Shown: positions 6,645 to 12,677 of the stretch, piece after piece
Numbering within the stretch: the first letter of the stretch is position 1
Layout of the letters: each line of letters opens with the position of its first letter
DNA from: JBGOUV01 sp041477815
Lineage (GTDB): Bacteria > Acidobacteriota > Terriglobia > Bryobacterales > JACQDG01
Length of the DNA stretch: 16,796 bases
Assembly: GCA_041477815.1 (NCBI GenBank)
Contig: JBGOUV010000113.1
Location: forward strand, 1 to 16,796
Direction of reading: 5' to 3'
Made by a program: the position numbers and the translations under genes
The notes under the pieces: generated by a model
The model's input: only the letters and a program-made list of their open reading frames with translations
Database searches by the model: none
Told to the model about the DNA's origin: nothing

Positions 6645-9035
6645 TCAGCTTCGATACACCTTCACGTGGGTGCCCGTGGTCTGGGGCAGGCCCGCCAGCG
6701 GATCGTACTGTTCTTCGAGCAAGGCCAGCGGATTCGCGCCGCGGCAGCCCCACGGGCTGCCCGCCGTATGGCCGTACCCCAACGGCAGATGCACCACCTC
6801 CGGGCGCGCGCCGGCATACAGACGGGCGCGGACCTGCGCCCGTCCGCGCCGCGACTCCACCCACACCTTCTCGCCGTCGGCGATGCCCAGCTTGTGGGCC
6901 GTCACGGGATTGATCTCCAGCCAGCTATCCCAGGTGGCGAACACGTGCGGACCGGCGATCTGTTGCAGGTACGGCAGGTGCCCTCCGGCGCCCCCGGCCA
7001 GCGGCAGAACCTCCATGGGCAGCAACAACAGCGGGTACCCGGCCGCAGCCTTGGGAAGCGCCGGCTGCTGGGGCAGGAACCGCCGATCGTCGCCGGCTTC
7101 CCGCCCCGCCGCCCGCGTCCAGCGCTCCAGGGTCTGGGAGTAGAATTCGAAACGGCGGGAAGGTGTCCGCACCGCCCGCTCCCACTCTCCGGACAGATTG
7201 CCGGCCTCCCACCAACCGCCCCGCTCTTTCATCTGCTCCCAGAGCTCCTCGGCATTCGAATAGGTGGGCGACCACCAGCCGGAGCGTTCCAGGAGCCGGT
7301 TCCAGGTCTCATCGAGACCCGTGGAGAAGACCGCGCCGGTTTGCGCGGCAAACAACTCCTCCACGCTCTTCCGCAGGTAAGCCTCAAAGTTGTCAAAGGG
7401 GAGGGCGGCGGCCACCGGCCCCCCCAGGAATCGCGCGATTTCCAGAACCACGTCGGCCGCCTGCCGCGCCCCGTGCCGGGCCGCGATCACGGGCGGCGAA
7501 ATCGATTGGACGGCGAAGGGAAACGCCGGCGGCGAGCCGGCTTCCTGCCATTGTTCCAGGCCGGTCGGGGCCGGCAGCACCACGTCCGCCAGCATCGCGG
7601 TCTCGTCCAGGAAGGTGGAGAAACTGGCGACAAACGGCGTCTCCAGAAGGGCCTGCCGGAAGGCCTCGCCGTTGGGCAGGCTGAAGACGGGGTTGGCCTG
7701 GTGGAGCAGCACCGCCTCCACCGGATAAGGTTTCCGGGAACGGATCGCTTGCGGCAGCCGGGCCAACTGGTGGCCGGGGAAGATCTGCTCCGGAGTCTCG
7801 TCCACGCGAGGCCACGGGATTTTCCGGGACGCCTCCTCCTCGTGGAAGGGCAGCTCCGGCTGCACGAGCACGCCTCCCGCCACGCCGATGCTGCCGGCCA
7901 GCGCGTTCAGACTGTGCACGGCCATGGCGGCATAAGGAGCCCCCGGAAGGGTGCTGGTCTGGTGATCCCCCAGCGCCAACGCCGGACGGTTGTGTCCGAA
8001 CTCGCGCGCCACGCGCAGGATGGTCTCGGCCGGCACGCCGGTCATCTCGGAGACGTCGTTGAGCCGGTATTCGCTCAGCACCAGCGACCGGAACCCCTGG
8101 TGCGCCTTGCCGGCGGCGTCCTTCCAGTCCTCAAAACCGAAGGTGCGGTCGCGGACGAAGGCCGCATCGTAGAGGCCTTCGGTAATCAGCACATAGGCCA
8201 TGCCCAGCGCCAGCGCGGCCTCGGTTCCAGGTCGCAGCGAGACCCATTCGTCGGCCCGCGCCGCGGTGATCGAGAAGCGCGGCTCGATCTGGACAAACTT
8301 GGTGTGGCGTCCGGAGGCCGCATCCCGCCAGCGTCCGAACACCCGCATCAGGGACACCGGCGAACCCCAGCCCTCCAGCAGGTTCACGCCGAAGCTCAGC
8401 AGATACCGCGTGTTCTCCAGATCGTAAGCGACCGGCTGGTCGACGCCCTGCTGCAGGTACACCGCGGTCTGAAAGGCGTCCCGTCCGGAGGGCATGGTGA
8501 GATAGTTCGGCGACCCGTAGGCGCTCAGAAACCGGCGCACCAGCCGGCTGCGCAGGTTGCGCTCGGGGCCGTCGATCCAGACCACCCCATGCGCCTGGCC
8601 CGCGCCGCGCAGGCCGCGCAACTTGGCGGCGACGGTCGTGACGGCCTCTTCCCAGGAAATCTGCCGCCACTGCGGCGACTTCCGGGTGCCGGTATTCTTC
8701 AGCGGCGCGCGCAGGCGGTCCGGGTGATTGAGTTCCTGCAGGCCGGCCAGGGCCTTCGGACAGAGGCCCCCGCGGCTTACCGGGTGGAGCGGATTGCCTT
8801 GAATCTTCACCGCGCGCGTCCCGATGGTCCGCACCTTCAGGCCGCACCCGGCCGGACACAGCCAGCAGACGCTGGGGGACCAGTTCTCCGGTCCGCCCGG
8901 AACCCGCACCTCTTCCGAGGCCAGCGCGGCATTGAAACTACTGATGCCTTTCAAGGTCACACCGGAAGTGGCAGTACCCAGTGCGCCGCCGGCGGCCAGG
9001 CGCAAGTAGTCGCGTCGATTGATCTGGAAGCTCAT
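6645..9035 (-). CDS. molybdopterin oxidoreductase catalytic subunit, Tat-exported
   Basis: The 796-residue protein belongs to the DMSO-reductase (CISM) superfamily. A twin-arginine signal NRRDYLRL (R7, R8) is followed by an N-terminal [4Fe-4S] motif C57-x2-C60-x3-C64-x27-C92. The central bis-MGD domains follow, and a C-terminal dinucleotide-binding barrel begins near WDSWLEINPVTAHKLGI. The ATG lies in an ATGA overlap with the upstream cytochrome stop; the frame stays open further upstream but there encodes only a shadow of that cytochrome. The usual metal-ligand segment reads GSPNYLTMPSGRDAF (174-188) and has no Cys or Sec. Ser183 or Asp186 might serve, or the site may be altered. The substrate is unknown; polysulfide, thiosulfate or tetrathionate-type chemistry is only one option. 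It may also lack Mo activity, as ActB does. Confidence 0.93.
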   Translation of the reverse strand: MSFQINRRDYLRLAAGGALGTATSGVTLKGISSFNAALASEEVRVPGGPENWSPSVCWLCPAGCGLKVRTIGTRAVKIQGNPLHPVSRGGLCPKALAGLQELNHPDRLRAPLKNTGTRKSPQWRQISWEEAVTTVAAKLRGLRGAGQAHGVVWIDGPERNLRSRLVRRFLSAYGSPNYLTMPSGRDAFQTAVYLQQGVDQPVAYDLENTRYLLSFGVNLLEGWGSPVSLMRVFGRWRDAASGRHTKFVQIEPRFSITAARADEWVSLRPGTEAALALGMAYVLITEGLYDAAFVRDRTFGFEDWKDAAGKAHQGFRSLVLSEYRLNDVSEMTGVPAETILRVAREFGHNRPALALGDHQTSTLPGAPYAAMAVHSLNALAGSIGVAGGVLVQPELPFHEEEASRKIPWPRVDETPEQIFPGHQLARLPQAIRSRKPYPVEAVLLHQANPVFSLPNGEAFRQALLETPFVASFSTFLDETAMLADVVLPAPTGLEQWQEAGSPPAFPFAVQSISPPVIAARHGARQAADVVLEIARFLGGPVAAALPFDNFEAYLRKSVEELFAAQTGAVFSTGLDETWNRLLERSGWWSPTYSNAEELWEQMKERGGWWEAGNLSGEWERAVRTPSRRFEFYSQTLERWTRAAGREAGDDRRFLPQQPALPKAAAGYPLLLLPMEVLPLAGGAGGHLPYLQQIAGPHVFATWDSWLEINPVTAHKLGIADGEKVWVESRRGRAQVRARLYAGARPEVVHLPLGYGHTAGSPWGCRGANPLALLEEQYDPLAGLPQTTGTHVKVYRS

Positions 9036-10291
9036 GGGTTGGTCCTGGCGCTCAGGTACTCCAGCAGGTCGGCGATTTCCCCGGTGGCGAAGCGCGGCCA
9101 GGGAACCGCCCGTTCCTTCATCTTTTCGAGCATGACGGGTCCGTGATTCCACAGGGCCGTGGCCACCGGGATGGGGGAGCCGCCACCGCCCCTCCGGGGG
9201 GAGAGGTCGAGCCCAACGCCGCCGGGACGGTGGCAGCTCCCGCATCCCTTCTCCTCGAACCCGCGGCGGCCCCGCGCCGCGTTTCCGGTCCTCTCGAAGT
9301 AGCGCTCCGCGAAGAGGTAGGAGATCAGGTCGGCCATCTCTTGATTGGAGAACTGCGGCCGCGCCACGTGCTGCGCCTTCATGCTGGCCCACATGGCTGG
9401 GGCGTGGTTCCACATCCAGCCGCCGAACTGCCCGAGAGTCCGGGGCAGAGCGCGGGTACCCAGGTCTGGGGCGTGCCCGCCGCCGGCGCCGCCAATGCCG
9501 TGGCAGGCCACGCACCCCTTTTCCCGAAACAGCCGCCGGCCGGCCTCGGAATCGGCCTGGCGCAGGTATACGTGCCCCTTCGAAGCAGGAGCCAAGGTTC
9601 GGATGTAGGCCATCAGGTCGGCCATGTCATTCTCCTGGAACTGCGGCCAACTCACCCCGCGCTGGGCCATCAACGCCTCCATCGGCTGGGCGTGATTCCA
9701 CATGGCCTGGATCCAGCTCACCGGATTCCGGTAGCTGGCCCAGCTCTTCAGATCGGGCCCGGCGCGCCCTCCCTGGCCGCCGACGGCGTGGCAGTCCACG
9801 CATCTCTTCTCCGACAGGAGCTTGCGCCCGCGCTCGGCGTCGCCCGGCTCATCCAGCGCCCGCACCGAATAGAGGAAGGCGAACAGATTGGTCATCTCGC
9901 TCTCGGTGAATTTGGGAGGCGGGAGATGTTGCGCGCGCATCTTCTCCCACATGGCCGGAGCATGGTTCCACATGGCGGCGACCATCTCGGCGGCGCTCAG
10001 GTGGCCGCCCGGCGCCCGCCCCAGGTCCGGAGCGGTGCGGCCTCCTTCCCCCAGCACCGCGTGGCAGCGGGCGCACCCTTTGTCGAAGAAGGTCTGCATG
10101 CCGGCCTTGGCGTCCCCCGGCAGGAAGTAGGCGCCGCCCCGCACCTGCGCGGTCGCCGTCCCGCACAGCACCGCGAACCACAGAGGAACACAGAGGAACG
10201 CCGCTAAGGCAGGTGTCTTCCAGCGGCGTTGAGCGGCGCTCAGCGACGGTTGCATCGATCTGGGGCGAATGTATTCAGCGGTGGCAGTCAT
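9032..10291 (-). CDS. secreted tetraheme cytochrome c, four tandem modules
   Basis: This 419-residue protein has an uncleaved n-region, then a signal peptide ending near ATA-QV (about residue 49), then four repeated modules of roughly 90-96 residues. Heme sites are C73-H77, C164-H168, C260-H264 and C350-H354. Each module continues with a WNHxPxM-like motif (near 108, 198, 294 and 381), and then an [EQ]MxxLxxYL-type helix. Module by module it matches the tetraheme protein encoded at 10772-11998, so the two are paralogues. The ATG at 10291 overlaps the pentaheme gene by 17 nt; an alternative ATG at 10255 gives a more compact signal peptide, and neither has a strong Shine-Dalgarno. It is probably a periplasmic electron conduit for the adjacent molybdoenzyme. 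Confidence 0.92.
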   Translation of the reverse strand: MTATAEYIRPRSMQPSLSAAQRRWKTPALAAFLCVPLWFAVLCGTATAQVRGGAYFLPGDAKAGMQTFFDKGCARCHAVLGEGGRTAPDLGRAPGGHLSAAEMVAAMWNHAPAMWEKMRAQHLPPPKFTESEMTNLFAFLYSVRALDEPGDAERGRKLLSEKRCVDCHAVGGQGGRAGPDLKSWASYRNPVSWIQAMWNHAQPMEALMAQRGVSWPQFQENDMADLMAYIRTLAPASKGHVYLRQADSEAGRRLFREKGCVACHGIGGAGGGHAPDLGTRALPRTLGQFGGWMWNHAPAMWASMKAQHVARPQFSNQEMADLISYLFAERYFERTGNAARGRRGFEEKGCGSCHRPGGVGLDLSPRRGGGGSPIPVATALWNHGPVMLEKMKERAVPWPRFATGEIADLLEYLSARTNP

Positions 10292-10772
10292 TGCAGTCCG
10301 TCTTCAGCCGGCTCTTTTCGTGGCAGCCGAGGCAGTCATCCATATTGAGAGGGCGAAACAGCTTCTGGGGCGGCGCGGTCAGTTTTTCCATCGCTCCGTG
10401 GCAGGTGGCGCACTCCAGTTTGGCCATTTGCGCGTGGCGGCGGTGGGAGAAGTAGACGTGGGTGGGCACCCGCGTCAGCGGGTTCCAGGCCAGCTCCTTC
10501 CCGGCCGCCGCAAGGGTCCGGAGCTTCTGTTCCTCGGCGCTTTCCGTCAAGGCCGTGCTATGGCAGGTGAGACAGGCGCTGAGAGCGGGCAGCGTCGCCC
10601 GCTCCTGGCTCTGCGCTCCGGTGTGGCAGTCGGTACAGGACATCCCGCTGGCCAGATGCTTGGAGTGATTAAAGGCGATCGGCTGCACGCCCGGTCGCGC
10701 CGCATAGTGGGTAAAGAAGAAGCCCCCGAGAAATACAAAGATTCCGAAACCCGCGGGCAAAGGCCAGCGCAT
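10275..10772 (-). CDS. membrane-anchored pentaheme cytochrome (c7/ActA-like)
   Basis: This 165-residue protein has one N-terminal helix (about 5-23) as an uncleaved anchor or signal, then five CxxCH sites: C46-H50, C67-H71, C121-H125, C147-H151 and C160-H164. FNHSKHL and YFSHRRHAQM supply the extra histidines expected for bis-His ligation in cytochrome c7/c3-type proteins. The start is an ATG in TGATG, sharing one base with the upstream stop, with GGAGGAG about 8 nt before it. A pentaheme protein with one N-terminal helix next to an NrfD-type subunit recalls ActA of alternative complex III, although this one is short. It sits between the two tetraheme paralogues. Function as an electron wire is inference. 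Confidence 0.92.
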   Translation of the reverse strand: MRWPLPAGFGIFVFLGGFFFTHYAARPGVQPIAFNHSKHLASGMSCTDCHTGAQSQERATLPALSACLTCHSTALTESAEEQKLRTLAAAGKELAWNPLTRVPTHVYFSHRRHAQMAKLECATCHGAMEKLTAPPQKLFRPLNMDDCLGCHEKSRLKTDCNDCHR

Positions 10773-11998
10773 CAGCGACTCTCCTCCAGCGAGGCGTTCA
10801 GGAAGGCCACCAGGTCTCCTACATCGTGCTCCAGCAGAGTCGGCCAGGGAACCTTGAGCTGTTTGGTTTGCTTGTACATGCCGGGGCCGTGCGCCCACAG
10901 GCCGCTGGCCAGATCCAGGGACGTGAAAATCTCCCCGCGTTTGCGCAGCGCCGGGCCCTTGGCGCTGCCTTCCGCCCGGTTTCCATGACAGAGGCTGCAG
11001 CCCCGGAACCCAAACAAGCGTTCTCCGGCCTGCGGCGAGCCCGCCGGCTCGAAGTAGCGTAGACTGTACAAGTAGGCGATGACGTCGGCCATCTCCCGTC
11101 CTTCGAAATTCGGCCGCGCCACCCCCTTCGCCGCCATCTCCCGCCACATTCCCGGAGAGTGGTTCCACATCGACCCGGCGAACTGGACCAGGGTGGGTGG
11201 CAGTTCTCGCCGCGGGCCCAGGTCCGGCCCGACCCGCCCCCCTTCTCCCTTCACGATGTGGCAGGCAATGCAGGCTTTGCTGCGAAACAGCTGGCGTCCG
11301 TGCTCGGGGTCGGCGGGCAACAGCGCCGATTCTCGCCGCGGCCCGGCGGTGACCTGTCGCATGTAAGCCAGCAGGTCGTTCATTTCGGCAGCTTCAAACC
11401 GGGGCCACTTCACGCCCAGTTGCTGCATCCCTGCCTCCATGGCCGGCGCGTGGTTCCACATCAACTGGGCCCAGACGATGGGAGTGTCCACGCCGCCCAC
11501 CGTCGCCAGGTCCGGCCCGACGCCGCCGCCCGACCCGCGTATGGCGTGACAGCGGGCGCAGCCTTTCTTTTCGAAAAACGCTTTCCCGCGGGACGCGTCG
11601 CCCGGCTCATCGACGTAACGCGCGGTGTACAGGAAGGCAAACAGGTGCGCCATATCCTCGTGGCTCAGCGCCGGATAGGAGATGCGCTCCGCTTGTATGC
11701 GCTCCCACATGCGCGGCGCGCAATTCCACATCGCCGTGATCAGTTCGTTGAGACTGGACTTGGGAGGCCGCTCGGAGCCCAGATCGGGCGCCAATTGGCT
11801 GCCCCACCCGTTCACCGCGTGGCACTGAATGCAGCCCTTCTTCTCGAACAGGCGCGCCCCCAAGTGCGGATTGCCCAGCAGGAAGGCGCTCCACCGCCGC
11901 CTGGTGTATTGGTGCTGCCAGAAGAGCGTCGTGGCCAGCAGCGCGCTGGCCGCCACCGCGGCCAGCACCCAGATCAGAACCTGTCGTTTCGAGCTCAC
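10772..11998 (-). CDS. membrane-anchored tetraheme cytochrome c, four tandem modules
   Basis: First gene of the operon, 408 residues from a GTG start. A single N-terminal helix (about 7-27) is followed by a basic stretch (YTRRRW), so the protein is probably anchored rather than released. Four modules carry C56-H60, C147-H151, C243-H247 and C334-H338. The downstream motif varies: WNCAPRM, WNHAPAM, WNHSPGM and WAHGPGM. The closing Met is kept in all four and the His is lost in the first, so Met is the likelier distal heme ligand. I chose the GTG because the frame further upstream (to an ATG at 12190) would run through a REP-like hairpin and would not give a sensible N-terminus. It is a paralogue of the product of 9032-10291. 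Confidence 0.88.
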   Translation of the reverse strand: MSSKRQVLIWVLAAVAASALLATTLFWQHQYTRRRWSAFLLGNPHLGARLFEKKGCIQCHAVNGWGSQLAPDLGSERPPKSSLNELITAMWNCAPRMWERIQAERISYPALSHEDMAHLFAFLYTARYVDEPGDASRGKAFFEKKGCARCHAIRGSGGGVGPDLATVGGVDTPIVWAQLMWNHAPAMEAGMQQLGVKWPRFEAAEMNDLLAYMRQVTAGPRRESALLPADPEHGRQLFRSKACIACHIVKGEGGRVGPDLGPRRELPPTLVQFAGSMWNHSPGMWREMAAKGVARPNFEGREMADVIAYLYSLRYFEPAGSPQAGERLFGFRGCSLCHGNRAEGSAKGPALRKRGEIFTSLDLASGLWAHGPGMYKQTKQLKVPWPTLLEHDVGDLVAFLNASLEESR

Positions 11999-12121
11999 AG
12001 CGATTGGTTCCAGGGCACGCGGGCTGCCAAACCCTCCGCCATCCCCAGCGAGCGCCTGGCGATGGCCGGTGAATGAACGGGACCAAGTATTTGCGTGACT
12101 CCGGCAGGTCGCATCTCGCTC

Positions 12122-12188
12122 GACGTGGCGCAGGCTCTCAGCCTGCTGGGCCGGAACCGAGCGCCGACAAGCGTGTCTGCGCCACGTC
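12122..12188. repeat. REP-like nested inverted repeat
   Basis: GACGTGGCGCAG (12122-12133) and CTGCGCCACGTC (12177-12188) are perfect inverted copies. Inside the left half is a tight hairpin, GCAGGCT-CTC-AGCCTGC (12130-12146). Inside the right half is an imperfect one, GCGCCGACA-AGCG-TGTCTGCGC (about 12161-12182). Two GTGGCGCAG-headed hairpins facing each other look like a pair of REP-type intergenic elements. Similar hairpin repeats are dispersed in acidobacterial genomes as I recall them; that part is not checked. Confidence 0.65.
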
Positions 12189-12357
12189 AACGGGAATGAA
12201 AGGAAAATCCCTGAACCGGATCATGGTTCTCATTCGCGGCGCCTGGGTTTCCATGTCAGAAAAAGAGTGGTTGTCTGAAAGTCGTACAAGTACTTGCTGC
12301 CGGCAAGGAAAGCCTTGGATTAGTTTTGCAGCCCTCAGCAAAAGTGCCCTGGAGTCA

Positions 12358-12379
12358 CGTGGTGCAAATTTGCACCACG
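12358..12379. promoter_or_regulatory. 22-bp perfect palindrome, probable operator
   Basis: The core GTGGTGCAAATTTGCACCAC is a perfect palindrome with one further matching pair outside it. A dimeric regulator is the natural reader. A related copy lies 166 bp away. The arms resemble half-sites of several HTH families, but I cannot name the regulator. It lies about 360 bp upstream of the operon start, far for a repressor site but reasonable for an activator. Confidence 0.5.
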
Positions 12380-12524
12380 GCAAGTCGTTGATTCTGCGGC
12401 GTTGAGAACCTGGCAAATTTGCTAGGTCCGATTTCTGGCCGCGGCTGTTAGCCTGGCCGCCCGTGGTGAAAGCCGGTCGCATGCTGCCGGGGCTCAGCAA
12501 CTTGGTGATTCTGTGGAGCCGGGC

Positions 12525-12544
12525 GTGGTGCAGATTTGCACCAT
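12525..12544. promoter_or_regulatory. second, imperfect copy of the palindrome
   Basis: GTGGTGCAGATTTGCACCAT differs from the 12358-12379 core at two positions and keeps the TGGTGCA/TGCACCA arms. Two copies in one intergenic region make chance less likely and support a shared binding protein. It lies 134 bp past the stop of the decaheme gene. Confidence 0.45.
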
Positions 12545-12677
12545 GGTACTCTGTCACGGGCTGTTCGGCAGAGGTCGCGGCGGGCCTTCGTGTCGAGGCC
12601 TCTGTCTCGACCAAGCTCCGCGTGATTTGGTAACAGGCCCTTAGATTAGCCGCGTTCCTTTGCGGTGGCAGAACCCC

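Larger units (their letters stand above)
11999..12677. other. long intergenic region upstream of the cytochrome operon
   Basis: About 680 bp without a credible gene separate the decaheme cytochrome from the operon. Frames here (for example minus strand 12138-12614) run through hairpin repeats and have no family signature. It holds a nested inverted repeat at 12122-12188 and two palindromes at 12358-12379 and 12525-12544. I see no convincing sigma-70 promoter or intrinsic terminator. The size and the palindromes suggest that the operon is transcribed from its own regulated promoter rather than by read-through from the decaheme gene. Confidence 0.6.

Noticed and set aside
6375..9146. Plus-strand open frame of 923 codons
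   Set aside because: It lies antisense to the molybdopterin and ferredoxin genes, whose motifs are unmistakable. Its composition (Arg, Gly, His, Gln rich, no domains) is typical of a shadow frame in high-GC DNA.
11999..12190. Longer start (ATG 12190) for the first tetraheme cytochrome
   Set aside because: The extra 64 residues would be encoded by the REP-like repeat and would put an Arg-rich segment before the signal anchor. The GTG at 11998 gives a normal N-terminus.
12525..12544. Sigma-54 promoter (TGG...TTGC pattern)
   Set aside because: The spacing between the GG and GC elements is one base short of the required spacing, and the perfect palindrome in the sister copy fits an operator better.
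12138..12614. Minus-strand frame of 158 codons in the intergenic region
   Set aside because: It runs through the REP-like hairpins and both palindromes, has no Shine-Dalgarno and no recognisable domain.
12649..12669. Intrinsic terminator after the decaheme gene
   Set aside because: Only a four-base stem (CCGC/GCGG) with an eight-base loop and no T-run on the coding strand.
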